From: Pholiota molesta | Taxonomy: Eukaryota; Basidiomycota; Agaricomycetes; Agaricales; Strophariaceae | Length of the DNA: 60,673 nucleotides | Reading direction: 5' to 3' | NCBI GenBank assembly: GCA_014925825.1 | Contig: JACGCK010000244.1 | Coordinates: 1 to 60,673 of the forward strand | In this document: in pieces, positions 32,546-47,340 of the stretch | Position numbering within the stretch: position 1 is the first letter of the stretch | How the letters are laid out: the number at the start of each line of letters is the position of its first letter | The notes under the pieces: model-generated | Told to the model about the DNA's origin: nothing | Databases searched by the model: none | Seen by the model: only the letters and a program-made list of their open reading frames with translations | Translations under genes and position numbers: made by a program

Positions 32546-33377
32546 TCAATCTGACGGCTCCGAGACGAGAAACCCGACAAGGCAGGAATCTAGCATAAAA
32601 TCTAAATTAACCCAGGCGTGCGTTTCCGCTGCGCAGCGTAGTTAGCAATAAAGACCGATCGAGACACGAGGACGAAGCGCACCAAAAAGCTTGGTGCCGT
32701 CCCGACCAGCAACGCGCATGAGCTCCTTCTCTCCGCCTGGGTGGAAAGGGAGATACGCTGTAATATTATACACTTTTCCATTGAAGGAAGACCAGGCGTC
32801 GTCGCGGCGACGATGCTGTTTCAACTCAGAGGGTGTGACGCGCATCAGGGTATCGACGCCCTACATTCGCATGTTTATAAGTACATCATCTCGGAAGATC
32901 GGTAATTGGAGGGAAACACACCCTCAGGTCCGTCCCGGACGCCTTCAGTGCAGCCCAATCTAAAGGGCTGTGTCCGGGAGCCAGAGCCACCTTCGCGCTT
33001 TTCTTGGGTTTCGGGGGTATCTTCGTCGTTGTGGGTGGGACGGCGAGTGAGTTGGAATTGGAATTGGCGTTACTACTCCGTGCATTCGAGACCCCTGGCT
33101 GCCGCACAGCGAGCGATGGGACGGGCGGCGGAGGCATCAGCTGCGAGTCCGTGAGGATGGTAGGAATCGAGCTCTTCGAGGACCCCACGCGCTGGGCGCT
33201 GTTCAGACTAGGAAAGGCCGGTGGACTGTCGTCGTCATCGCGTTCAGTTTCGGTGTCGTCGCCGTCGCCGTCTTCAGATGGCGGAGGCGAGACCTTCTGG
33301 ACTGATGGTGCTGTAGAAGAGATGTATTCTAATGCGGAGGTCCCAGTTGATAGCCAGCTACGAAGATAAGAAGTCAT
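32546..33377 (-). CDS. Cytochrome b5-domain protein, Irc21-like
   Basis: Three exons, 33377-32922, 32860-32683 and 32628-32546, give 238 residues with matching phases. The first 150 residues are disordered with acidic and Pro-rich stretches. The domain starts near LAPGHSPLDWAALKASGTDL, an element seen in Irc21-type and CYB5R4-type proteins, followed by the cytochrome b5 fold: AWSSFNGKVYNITAYLPFHP, with HPGG providing one haem-ligand His, GRDGTKLF, then ETHAWVNLDFMLDSCLVGFL, whose His is the second axial ligand. The last exon is needed for this His; reading through the second intron would lose it. Such proteins carry electrons for small reductase systems. No membrane anchor is visible. Confidence 0.88.
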
Positions 33378-33982
33378 GATGTTTGCGAAAAAAGCCAATT
33401 AAGAGAGGTCTGTAGGTCTTGGTTTGGGTATAAGGTCGTCAGAAGGCGCTGAGCGCCTTGTACTTGTGGGAGGATGTGGTCAACGTCTAGGCTTCGGGAC
33501 GAGTCAATCTTATTGTCTTTTGCTTGGTTTCGGCCTGGATTCACGCAGCAGCCAAATACGTGATCGTTCGGCGTGCTCACCCGTTCACGCGCGTTCACGG
33601 CGACTGTCCCGACTTGCGTCAAACTTGCATCCGACATTCGCAGACCAAATTACCAGCTTTCTTACTATCTCCTATTTCAACGGATTTATTGCTGTCAATA
33701 TTGGACCAGAAATTTCGCACTTTGCGTCCTTTACAATGCAGCTGGTCTGAATCTACGGGCGCTATCAAGGCGCTATGCCATATGACAAATTGTATATGTT
33801 GCACTGCTTTCGAATTCTGAAGGCGAGATTCGTCGATACCAGCTTTCGTGGGCGCCTATTGGCAAGATTTTCTATAGAAGATATCGACGCAGTAAATACT
33901 AGGTAAGAATTGAAGCTTGAAGCTTGAAGGCTGAGCCATCAAGAAAGTTATACGTATACATAGTGGAGAGACACTCTTGGAT
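33378..33982. other. Spacer between two minus-strand loci
   Basis: Upstream region of the cytochrome b5 gene. Open frames at 33424-33820 overlap on both strands and resemble nothing. Confidence 0.45.
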
Positions 33983-34756
33983 TTATTCCTTGACATAATC
34001 CTTGACAATATCTTGGATTCTGGGCTCTATTTCGGTCAGCTCGTCAATCGGGTTATCCTATAGCAGTGTGTCAGCGCAAAAAACATCATTCCTGGATAGT
34101 CGGAAAGGTTGACTTACCCATAATTTGTCCTGAGCAATTTTACCCTGCTCGCTGAGCACAAAATCGCTCGGCTCAGAAACTTCGGCCAAGGAAATATACG
34201 CTCCACGTAGTTCGTCCTTCTTGTCTTCGTGTCCAATCGCAGCCCAGATGAGCTGCCGGCTTCCTTCTTCTGTGGTACGAGCAAGGGCAGTTTCTATTAG
34301 CCAGATGAGAAAGGAAGCTGGGAACTTTGTATAATTTCTCCGTAGGCCTGAATAGCAAAATCCTAGGGTTTACAGTATTGACTATAATAGACTTGTGCTG
34401 GAGTCTGTCGTTGAGCGCCCGAACAAATAAAACGTTGAGTACTAATCATAAGCAGATTGATTTTGGGACATCTAGACCCAGAAAGCAGTCGAAGCAAAAT
34501 CTACATTTTGAGTCTTGATATCGACTTCTTAATAATCTATACACAGGATAGGGAGAAAAAATCAAAATCCGTTTCAAGCATAAATATTTATCTCTTAGAA
34601 GACTTACTTAGCTATGTATTTCTCGTCGGTTCCAAGCAGCTTCCATGGATTGGGGGAGTCAACGATTTCCTGCGGTATGGTAGTCCAATAATGGTACTCG
34701 CTGGAAACAACCACGATTCTTGGCGTAGTACGGTGAATTTTTGCTGTTTCAACCAT
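33983..34756 (-). pseudogene. Decayed short-chain dehydrogenase, 3' part only
   Basis: C-terminal pieces of an NAD(P)-dependent short-chain dehydrogenase. From 34756 on the minus strand: MVETAKIHRTTPRIVVVSSE, the strand leading to the SDR catalytic Ser; after an intron, VLNVLFVRALNDRLQH and IIVNTVNP (about 34430-34370); then in a shifted frame LARTTEEGSRQLIWAA, LRGAYISLAEVSEPSDF; and a last exon 34057-33983 (DNPIDELTEIEP). One extra base after VNP, in CCTAGGATTTTGC, breaks the frame. The N-terminal Rossmann half (TGxxxGIG) is absent; upstream of 34756 only degraded sequence remains. Full-length relatives have about 300 residues or more, so this is a remnant. Confidence 0.8.
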
Positions 34757-35153
34757 GATAGGGAGTAATAGAAGGGTGGACGAGCGCCAATATTAAGCGC
34801 CACAACGCCAAGAAGTTGTCGATCTTAAAAGCCCAATTTCAAGCATCTTCGTTACTCCGATGCGTCATTCCCAAACTAAGTATACTCATACGTTTATCCA
34901 CTACACACTCTTGAACATGTTGTCCGTCAGGTCAAGGCCAGCATTATTCCTTTATGCAATTAACGACTTTTGAGGTCATAAAGACGCAGTAACTGCGGGA
35001 TGCACACGCAGATTCAACTTATATGGGTGCGACAAGGCCAAGATTGATTCGTGGTATCAGTCTTTGATTCGTCATATATTTTCCTAAAACACGTAGATAC
35101 TTGTCTTATGAATAGCACCAGAATATGCACCTAAATAGAATGCCACAAAAATA
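34757..35153. other. Degraded DNA upstream of the SDR remnant
   Basis: May contain further decayed SDR sequence up to about 34850. Beyond that nothing is recognisable. Confidence 0.4.
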
Positions 35154-36135
35154 CTACACCTTTCCAACTTCTGCACTACGTTTTTTACCTTTCGACCATC
35201 TCTCCGGGATCATTGCTGAGAGCCGAGATTCGATGTCTGCTGCTATACTTCGGCGGGTGTTTTGTTTCGGAGGCGGAGCAAGGTAATACCGCCGCAACGA
35301 AACGATGAACAGCAAGATCGTAGCCACAAGAGACATCCAGGGCTTCAAAACACCGTCAGTCAGTACAGTAAAGGCACCACCTGATCAATATGTACGCTAT
35401 CAATATGCACGTACCAAATTTCCATAGTTCGCGCTGAAACCGCGCTGTTCGAATCGAGACTTCGCCACACCGCAGATGCCTATCATAAAGAAGAAGGCGA
35501 TAGCAGACGTCCCGAAGGAGACCCATGCAAAGACGTCGAAAATCTTGTCGCTTCGTACACTCCGGGCACATACGGTAGGCACCGCTGAAACCATGGTAAA
35601 GAACGTCAGTACGATTGCTGACCAACGGGTATCAGCCAACAGCCGTGATTATCGAATAAAGATGTAGCAGAACCGAGCGAAAATCATGGTAAGTATAGAC
35701 GGCCAAAATTATACTTGAAGAAAGGCTAGACAGACCTATGGGATAGAACACGAAAGCCTTCGTGATCGAGGTCGTTATTTCCGGAGGCCATGTATAGCCA
35801 AACCTATGAATGGAACATCGTGGGCATCGCCATCATGGTTGACGTTGAAATTGCTTCGCGAGTGGAGAGGACAAAACGTACTGTGTGGGTGAGCACGTCA
35901 TACCGTCATCCAGACACCATCCCCACATCCCGAAGCTGACCCCGTTTGCCTGAGAGGAATGCAAGAACGAAAGCGTAGCAACTAAAGGCACTGAGATAGT
36001 TGTGAGTGTCCTGTTAACCGTGATTATGTCAGGTCAGGCCCATGGAGAAATGACAAAATCATAGACTCACAGAAGAACAAATGCAACAAGTGTTGCTAGA
36101 AATACATAAAACGCGCGATTCGAGTAGATAGGCAT
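35154..36135 (-). CDS. SUR7/PalI (Rim9)-family membrane protein
   Basis: Five exons, 36135-36071, 36010-35882, 35803-35736, 35617-35415 and 35342-35154, give 217 residues with matching phases. Membrane segments: AFYVFLATLVAFVLL at the start; FYPIAIVLTFFTMVSAVP; VFAWVSFGTSAIAFFFMIGI; and WMSLVATILLFIVSL. The loop after the first segment has the family pattern GVSFGMWGWCLDDGMTC followed by FGYTW, matching the W-x-x-W-x-C region of SUR7/PalI proteins, and SASYGN-like FSANYGN precedes the last segment. The tail is basic. Relatives sit in plasma-membrane eisosomes or take part in ambient-pH signalling; which applies cannot be said. The acceptor of exon 4 was chosen to keep the second membrane segment. 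Confidence 0.82.
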
Positions 36136-38275
36136 CCCCGGAGTTTCCGTAGAAGAGAAGAATAGATCGTGAGAGAGATGGGTCGTGAAGTCGTGAGTGA
36201 TTATGGGGTATAAACGGAATGCATAGACCGTTGGCCTTGATTCGAGTCCACAATTTGCGAAACAGAGGTAGAATGCTGGATCAAGAGTGGAGGAGACAAG
36301 GTCGCAACGTTTCAACCGCAGAGGACTGTGGAAGATCCAGATATGGTATAGTTTGCCACATGGAGTAACGAATGGAGTTAGTCCCTCGGAATTCATGTGA
36401 CCTTGACACTTGTACTTACCGTGCATCATCATGTAAGTAACATAATTATGAGTAGTATGTAAGTATAAGTCTTCAAAGGAAGTATTGAAAGGAAATCCAC
36501 TTGATATGAGAAAAGCGTAAAGTGGCGATGAGCGGGAACGAACCCATCTTGATTTTACCTACTTAGCACCATAATCAATGCCGGAACAAAAAGCTCAAAA
36601 TTTCGCGAATCCACATATACGAAGGAAGAAATCAAGAAGAAAAGAGTCTCCAGTCTTAGAGTCCATATGTATGTTCGACAAAAGGATAGATAGGGTCAGC
36701 TGGCAGTGATATAAAATACAATTTTATCCCTTGAATGAGACTTGGATACGAATACGTAGCGTGATTTCAACGCATTCGAAACACGATAGAGAAAAGAAAG
36801 AAAGTTCCGACAACAAACACGTCGTCAGAGTCTATAGCGGAGAGAGTGAACGATCGAACTTCATGGATTTGGATTTGGTTTGGAGCGGGATGGAATGAGG
36901 GTTGGGGGGTGCATAAGGCACGAACACGTAGGGCGGAGTCATGTACAGATAACAGAGGCCAACGATGCAAAACGAATAAGTAGGAATAGCATATGCGTAA
37001 ATTCACAACAGACGAGAAGACAAAAAGGACTTTGGAATCGGAGGGATGTTTACTCTTGGATGCGAAGAAACAATAAAGAAAAAAGATACGTATGATCACC
37101 AGGAATAAAAAAGAAAGTAAACGAAATGATCAGAATTCAAGAACATAGACGAAATTTGAAGCTTGGGAAAAGAGGAAGGATAACTGAAACCGCCACACAT
37201 ACAACAGACATGCCACAATCAAGAATAAATAATTACCAGATATTGATCCAGTAATGCCAGCCGAAATCGAAACCACCGTCCATCCACGTCGTCGCCGTCG
37301 ACAAAGCGTGGGATTGCTACAACGGAGATGGGTACCAAGGGAACAAATAAAAACAAAAAACTGACATGAACGTATACATCATCAATGATCATGGAGTGAG
37401 ACAAGGAATGGATAGAGACAGAGGGAAAGTAACGAGACAGACAGGACGTGAATATGAATATATAAGAGGAGAGAGAAAGGCGAATGACAGAAGCGTGGAC
37501 ACTCCAAAAAGAACCTGGATTCCTTTCTTGTGGACAATGGCACTTGTTGCGCTGCATGTGTTGATGGTAATGGCGGTTGTTGATGTCGCCGTGCTGGGAC
37601 GACATCCGGGTCGTTGAGCGCCGATTGGGTGTATTGACGCCATGTGCGCGTCAGCAGACGCGGTGATGAGGTTTGCAATAGGTGTGAGAGACGTAGGTTG
37701 GTCGAGTGTGCATATACAAGTACACTTATCCATGCATGTAGAGGCACCGTATCAAGATATAGTTGATTTGAGGCTTCATAAGCCCTGCATGTCAATGCGA
37801 TATTTTGTATGAGGTGTCCATGCTAGGAGGTTCAGTTGGGACGATGGCGATGAAGAGCATGATGCGCGTGTGAGAGAGAGGGCGAAGAAGAGGACGATGA
37901 GGAATTGACTGATATTACAACGTGCGTGTTTGTGACGAATCCTTTGATTAGTACAACAGACAGAAGGACGAAACAGAACATGGGCGAAGAGAGAGCCGGA
38001 AATGGAGATAGAATGAAGGCCGAACTGGAATTCGAGACAATGCGAGCCATGGTCGAGGATGTGCCGTGAAAGATGATTTGGAGGACATGGACAGGGACGA
38101 ACGAACAGAGGAACCGAAAAAGAGCAGAAAATTCTATACAACCACCACCCCGCGCACGCATCGCGACATTGCTTTCTTTCTTCTTTCCCAACCTAGGAGA
38201 TTGCGATGCCCACCGCAAACATAGGGTGGAGACCCAGAAGTGGTCCAAGCTCCGCACTCAGGCTCCGCGAAGCTG
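36136..38275. other. 2.1-kb gene-poor region
   Basis: AT-rich near 36450-37200 and purine-rich on the plus strand. Many short overlapping frames (for example 37382-37795) show no protein-like features. It contains the SUR7-gene promoter and the 3' flank of the next minus-strand gene. Confidence 0.45.
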
Positions 38276-40486
38276 TCAACTTCGACTATGGATCAAATCA
38301 ATCCCTGCGCCGAGCGTCCTCTCTTCCTGTCTGCGCACTCCAGGCACCGCACCCACTCCACCCACTGGACTACCGCTCCCAGCGGCGGCGGCGGCCAGCT
38401 GCAGCGCATGGGCTTGTGCCTGCGCATTCGCAGTTGCATGATGCCGCATCTGCTCCTCCTCGAAGAGCTTCCGGCCTACGTCCGCCCTAAGGCCCAGATT
38501 CGACTTGTGGCCATTACCGTTGCTGCCAATACTAGTGCTGTGGGCATGTCCATGAGCCGCGCCAGTATGGTTGCGCGGTGACGGCGATGGCTGGAGATAG
38601 TCGTGAAAGCTGAACTCCATAGATGTAGAAGCAGTACTAGGGGCCACTGGGAATGCGGAGTGTACTGTGGAGGAGGCATCTTTGACGGTGGTGGTGGTTC
38701 TGGCCGGGCTAGATGGCGCCGATGGCAGTGGCAGTGGCGCTGGCGGAAGGAGCTGTGAGACAGCGCCATTTCCAGCCGTGTTAGACGCGCTTCCCGCCGA
38801 AGATGGCAGCGATGCCCCACTAGGCTGCGTTCTAGCCGCATTCGCGCCCAATTCCGGACCAAGGCTGATGCTCGACATGCTCGAGTTAAAGCTACTTTCG
38901 GCGCCTCTCGCGAGCGCTGGTCCAGAAATTCTATAGCCTGGACTTTTTTCGTCATGCTCGCGTCCAGAGGGAAGGGGCGCGGTGGGATCACTGGCGGAGC
39001 CAGAGGGGAAAAGAACGCGCCCCGTGGAACGCAGTGGGCCCGTGCCGCCGCTTAAGGCGCGATATGCGGCCATGTCCTTCGCGTCTTTAGTCGGAGGACG
39101 TGCAGGGGATGGCGACGTCGCGAGGAAGAGCATCAGATTCGCGGCCTCGCTGTCTGTTGGCGCCGCGCGTGGCGTCGTCTGCAAGCGCGGGCCACCAAGA
39201 CCTGGGGGTGGGGGCGTCTGCGTGCGGTTGATCAGGGGCTCGGATGCGAGATTGGAAGTCGAAGCCAACGCCGCAGAAGGCTGACCCTGACCAGCCGTCC
39301 TCGCCGAGGACTGCGCGAAATGCGCGTACGAATAGGCCGAGCCGACCTCGGATCCACCGTCGATAGAGGAGCGCGGCGAGGACGTGCTTCCCGCGATCGA
39401 GGGCCTGTGGTGCATGAGCAACGAGGTCAGGGTGGCTGCAGCCTTCATGTCCACGTCGCCATCAATATCGACATCAGGCACTTCGTCTGGGTGGGGTTGC
39501 CTGCGCTTGCCCTTGTCGATCGAGGCACCCTTCGTCCGTCGCGGGGACGCGGCTGCCTTGCCTGCTTTCGCCGCAGCCTTCGCCTTGGCCACCTGCGACC
39601 TGCTGGTTTCGGTCTTCGGGGAAACCTTTGCGGGCCGCGTTCTGGGCGAGGGGGTTGGTCGCGAGGGAGCTGGGACAGGCGGATCACTGGGGTTGTGTAT
39701 TGTTCGAGCTTGTTTGGTCGGAGGGGGCGCTAGAATGGAGGTGTAAAGTGTCGGACCTTGGGCTGCATTTCTCAAACCGGGCGCGAGGTCGCCATAGTTG
39801 GCATAGCTGATCGAAGACGAGGGGGTGTGCGTGCGTGGAGACGAGACGAATGCCGGAGGAGCCATAGCTCCGGACCCTCCCCGCCTCGCACTTGGGCCGG
39901 GGGCGCTGGGTCCCTGGGTCGCGGGGTTGTTGTAGTAGCCAGAGGCGCTGGCGCCCCCGGCGGCCTTGCGTTTGGCGGCGATGGTACGGTTGAACGAGGC
40001 TGTCTGGCTTTGATTCTGGCTCTGGGCCTCGAGTTCGCGTAGGGGGATATGGGGGATGTTGTGTGTGGCCTTGTAGGACGCATAGGCGAGACGCGCGCGT
40101 AGGGCTCGGGTGACCTGTGGGAACGATGAGTAAGATGTCATATAGTCTCAGACGGCGGGCGGCGACGGCAGCAACGGTAGCATAGACAGCAGCTATGCAT
40201 TCCAAACGTCGCCTGAACGGACGGAAGGGCTGTGGTACCGTCCCTCCGTGTAGGACGGGTGGGCGATCACGTCGGCCGCCGTTGGGCCGTCGACGCGTCG
40301 AACAAGTAGGGAGCTCACCATTGCTATCTCCGCTCTCGCGAGGAACTTCTGAACGGCCTTCTTGCGCTGCTCGTGCTCGTTGGGGTCGGTGGAGGGCCCT
40401 GCCTGGGGCTGCTGTGGGGCGGGGACATGGGTGCGATAAGGCATGGGCGGAGACGGGGACGTGGCGGACGACGCCGGGGTCGCCAT
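38276..40486 (-). CDS. Whi5/Nrm1-like cell-cycle transcriptional repressor
   Basis: Two exons, 40486-40319 and 40114-38276, give 668 residues. The junction joins KKAVQKFLARAEIAM to VTRALRARLAYASYKATHNI, which reads as the GTB/Whi5 motif (helix with L..RL..A.YK) of Whi5, Srl3 and Nrm1 proteins that bind SBF/MBF-type factors and repress G1/S genes. The remainder is disordered, with Ser/Pro clusters, many SP and TP sites expected for CDK regulation, basic stretches (KAKAAAKAGKAAASPRRTKG, DKGKRR) and an Ala/Gln-rich tail (AQAQAHALQLAAAA). Family assignment rests on one motif, so it is probable. The gene lies 268 bp downstream of RAI1 on the same strand. Confidence 0.68.
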
Positions 40487-40753
40487 GGCGCGGTAGAGAG
40501 TGTGCTCGATGTGTGATGTGGCGAGCTCGCTGTTGTCGACGGCGGGGACGGTGATGGTGGTGCGGTGAGAAGGGAGGGGCTGGTCCCAGTCAGAAACGCG
40601 ACGACGCGTATCGGCATTCTCCGGGTTTCGGCTTTACATCAGCCAGCCGGCATGCCGCACGCCGTCCGGACCAGCGAGCGTCCAACAGCCTTTATTGTCG
40701 CGTCTACGGTACATTCAATCGCGCTCTAAGACCCGTACTCGAATAGGCCCGCA

Positions 40754-42896
40754 CTAGAATAGCCTCACAGGCCGGCCCCAGGAATCAGATGACTCCGCCC
40801 AATGTGCCACCAGTCTGCTCCTTCGCGAATGGCATGCTCTATATGGCGGGCTCAGTCTGGTGCCATGTGGATCGCGTGTCAGATCTTCAAGCCCAATTTC
40901 GCACCCGTCAAGCGGTCCACAGCCGCCGCCGCCCCCTGCTGGCGACACCGTGTTCACCTCGTCCCAATACCACCTCGGCAAGAACCCGACGCGGTCCTCG
41001 CCGTTCTGCACCTCTTCGACCCCCGCTTTGTCCAGCTCTTCTACCTCGATACCTGACCCAGGCACAAACTTGACGCGCCACAGGTGGACGGCATCGGCGC
41101 GCCTGTGGCATCCCCATCAGCAGCCCGCGTCTGACCTTCTCTTCGGCGAGGCTGGAGACCCCTCAATAACGTCAGCACCTGGTATCCCCAGTCGATGCAC
41201 ACGAGAGGGTCCCATGCTCCTGGTTTGCCACGTACGAGGCGTGGCAGCTGAATCGTCTTAAACGACTGCACAGTTGATACCACCCCCGCTGGCGTTCTGA
41301 AGCCCACCACGATCTCCTGGAGGAATAACAGGTGTGATACATGACGGAACACCGGAGGAAACGCAGCAACAATTCATTAATAACAATCGACTTGTAAGGT
41401 ATTAAAACGTAGAACAGCTCACCGGCACGCCAAGCAGAAATGACTGGAAATAGAACTTGAGGAGCTTCCTAATGGAACCGAGTGCAACCCGTCAGATTCA
41501 GTTCAGCAGAATTTAGCCACATCGTAAAGCACTCCTATATGCCCCAATACCGGAGCACCAGAAGAAAGTGAACAGTAAGCAGGAAACAAATCGCACCTTT
41601 CGAACTTCGTTTCATCAAAGGGCCCTCGAATCGCAAGCGACGTCTTCAGTTCTACAAACGTATCCGTGTTTCCCGTATATTTTCCTGCCAAAATAATCCC
41701 TAAGATTAGCCTTATAACGATAGGAGTATATGCAATCACAACCCACCCCGCACACAATCAACCTCTCCACCGAGGATCATACGCATGTCGCCGAGCTTAG
41801 TCCGCACGACACTACACCACTGCACATTCGTGTCAACGTCTCCGCTCCAGCCTGGCGGCGCATCCTGCTGAGCTGCAGGGGTCGGGGCGGTGCTCTGGGA
41901 AGGCGGAGGTCCCTCTGACGTGCTGTACGACTCGAATGCGTACCCGTAGTACATCATTTTCCGCAGTCGTGGATCCATGTTGTTTCTAAACAAAATTAAC
42001 ATGTTAAATTTGATGTGAGGATGGTGCGTCGGGCCTCGACGCGCCCGCAATAACACAGAAAAACAAAGGGTAGAGTATTGCTTCAGAAATAACTTACTTC
42101 TCCCACAGCATCGCTTCAGTGAGGTGCTCCTCAAAGTACAGCGTGCCGTTCACATTCATAACGTTCATCTCCCAGCCGTCTCGGGTCTCGTATGGCGCCG
42201 TAAGGATCCTAAGGACAGATTAACAGCATATCAGCGACCCGACAAAAGACAACGTAAATTAAATAGATAGAATGTTCCACGAAGGAGGGTCAACGGACCA
42301 GAACATAAAAATCAACACGCGCCTAGTCAGATGTAAAGTGCATAATCTTCACTCACTCACTTAGTCATAACGCCCCTCCATGCAACGACCCCAATCTGCG
42401 GCAGGCCTCCACCCTTCCTCTTCACCTCCTGCACGGCCCTCAAAAGCGAGTCAAGCCTCCCCCGCTCATCGTCCCGTCTCCGCCACCTCTCATACCCATA
42501 GTTCAAATTGGCGCCTACTGGCGGCTCTGAATAGTACCGCAAACCAGAGTCGGTGAACTCCTGGACGTGCGCGGGCGTGTAGGAGAAGGTAATCAGTTGG
42601 GAGGGCTGCTGGAAGGGGATCACCCGCGGCTTGAGCGTCTGGGGCGGGTACGGGAGGGTTGGCAAGAATACGGAAGCGGGATCCACGCCTGGAGAGGCGG
42701 CGCGATTGGGAGAACGTGGTCGAGCCGGCAGCGTCTTGCTGGCCGCCTTCGTGCGTATGCTGCTGCTGCTGGCAGTAGTGACAGTGGCGACGGTCCGCGC
42801 GTCCACCCCGGATTCACGGTCGTCCAGTCTCCGACGTGTCTTCGGCGGGCCTTCGTCTTCCCTGGAAATGTTGCGCTTGCGCGGTGGGGATGACAT
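40754..42896 (-). CDS. RAI1: RAI1/DXO-family RNA 5'-end decapping enzyme
   Basis: Exons at 42896-42361, 42208-42098, 41985-41747, 41684-41597, 41468-41423 and 41316-~41175, then a last exon from ~41086. Motifs in order: ITFSYTPAHVQEFTDSGLRY, ANLNYGYERW, LYFEEHLTEAMLWEKNN, metal-binding GGEVDCVRGK, FVELKTSLAIRG, KLLKFYFQSFLLGVPEIVVG, GFRTPAGVV, and TIQLPRLVRGKPGAWDPLVC. The C-terminus has LWRVKFVPGSGIEVEELD and DRVGFLPRWYWDEV. GEVDC and ELKT give the acidic and Lys residues of the active site. The enzyme removes faulty or NAD caps and partners the nuclear exonuclease Rat1. The final intron cannot be placed cleanly: standard donors after LTLLRG do not match the phase of the LWRVKF exon. ATG 42896 starts the disordered N-terminus. 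Confidence 0.88.
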
Positions 42897-44619
42897 GCTC
42901 AGGTGCCGCGTGCTGCGAACGCAATGCGAAGAAATCGCGGAGCGTAAGCTCAATACAAGGTGGTTCGCAATGGTTGTAGTGATTTTATGCAGCGTAGGAA
43001 GTCGCAGACGAGAGCTGAAGCACTCGAGCACCCCCGCTAGGTTCAGAGATTGTTGAGGAAAATGGGCAACAAAGGCGTGCCAATGGTTTGGATGTGGAGG
43101 AAAATAGATTGCCGAGGCAACAAGAGTCTTTGTTGATTCATGCCGATGATGATCCAAATTTGACCCCAATTTGACCCAAACATTTACAAAAATCGAAAAA
43201 ATCCTGAAAAGAATATACTAGTGGATGACTTTGTTTCCTAAAGCTCAAGAGAATTGCTGCGTAATCTAACATCTCCAAATCATCATATGTTCAGTAGCTG
43301 AGAATAAGATATTGCTTTCGACATTCAATTCAGCACATCTACACGTTGCACTAAAAATAGACGATGCGATATGCAACGAGGCAGAAGAATATGAAGCTTG
43401 TTGAGTTCAAACAATAAAACATTATCGAAGTCTGCAGCTATGCCTCTGCAAATATCGGACTCAGGATCAAAAAAGCTCGTTGGTATCTCCACATACGCAA
43501 GCATAATCCTAGATTATAACTAGGTTCTAAATAAATAGAAGTGAAGCGCGATCCAAGTCAAGAAGCATGGACATTTAAGTAAAAATATTGGAATACTAGC
43601 GATGGAGGCCTTCAACCCTCCGAACAACATGAAAGTGTTGCGAAAGTGGGTGGCGAGGTTGTGGCGAGGTTTGGACGTCGTGCCAAAAAAAGATTCCTGC
43701 CGAGTCGCGTGACAAAACGCGTTGATTTCGTCGCGTCCAATGTCACGTCACCTAGTACCTTCTTGTCCTTTACCCATATCAGCCCATATCGTCCCCTTGT
43801 GCAGCTTACATCCATTGCAGTATTGTCCTGGGTGCTCGGGAACTCCTCCAGCTGGAAAACTCCAGCCGAACCACCGCATACTAAGCCGTTGACGGGTTGA
43901 CCTGAGCCGTTGACGGACCCGGGACGTTGACTCTGACGCACACGCGCCACAGCTTTCGCTTCGCCAGAAGGATGGTCATATTTTGTTGGCGACCTCGCTA
44001 CCGCTCTTCTCCATAACACCCCATTGTCTGGATCTTGCGTTCACATCTGTAACATCTCCTGGAATTTGGACTTCTCTCCGAGTCCAACGGCAGCCCGCAC
44101 TTCGAACTGTCACCGGTCCCCCAATTGCCATTGGATTCGCACCAGCATCTATTGGCCAGCTATTATTATAGCTTGTATTTTCACATCAAATCCATCCAGT
44201 AGGGGTCTGCATAATGCTCGTAGTGTCTTGTCAGTTCTTTTGCTGGACTCTTTCTGTGATTTCCCCACTCTTCCTGATTTTTATCTTCTAGGAACCACTC
44301 GGTGTCATTGTGCTACTTAGGATCGATCAGCATCGATATTATGTTATCTGTGATTCTTCAGAGCGGAACGGACATTCGGTACGTTCTAGTGTTCTCGCAT
44401 GTTCAATCAGCACCCATCGGAGCTTCATCTCTTACTTCGAAGCTAATCAAGCATGCTAATCCGTCATAGGTGACAGTTATGAGTCTATTTTTCTCCTGAC
44501 TCACTGCTAATATTATGTTTTCGCAGAACTTTTTACATGTATGCTACTTTTCTCTGAGTCAAGTGATTGCGAGGAAACCGTTTGTATTGTGAAAGGCGTG
44601 TTCCGCGGCGAATACAACA
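42897..44619. other. Intergenic region between divergent genes
   Basis: No gene could be supported. A 135-codon minus-strand frame at 43612-44019 resembles nothing. One MluI cell-cycle box type sequence (ACGCGT) occurs near 43716. Confidence 0.45.
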
Positions 44620-44627
44620 TATATAAA
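44620..44627 (+). promoter_or_regulatory. TATA box of the carboxylesterase gene
   Basis: TATATAAA lies 75 bp upstream of ATG 44702, in the usual window for a regulated fungal promoter. Confidence 0.5.
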
Positions 44628-44701
44628 GAGATATCGATGTCATGCATTACCAGTCTTCAGATCTCGAGCTTCAACTTTACATCCCATCCTCATCCACAAG
44701 G

Positions 44702-47124
<2,423 letters not shown>

Positions 47125-47340
47125 GTATGTAAATAGATGGGCGGTGCGCGACGCGCTTCCCAAGTGCGATAGACACGGCGCATGGACTGGCGCTCATACT
47201 AAAAATAGCTTCAGATCCAGGCAACCGTGCCATTCAGCATCGGAATAGCGGAAGACTGAACTGAACGTTTAAATAATGTTTAATGCTTGTCTTTAATAAA
47301 TCACTACACTGGTATGGATCAACATGACTACGATTAAGTA

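Noticed and set aside
36525..36550. tRNA-like T-loop sequence on the minus strand (GGTTCGTTCCC)
   Set aside because: No matching acceptor stem, D-arm or anticodon arm in the surrounding 80 bases.
43612..44019. Minus-strand frame of 135 codons near a possible MCB site
   Set aside because: No recognisable motif, no good upstream context, and overlapping frames on the other strand.
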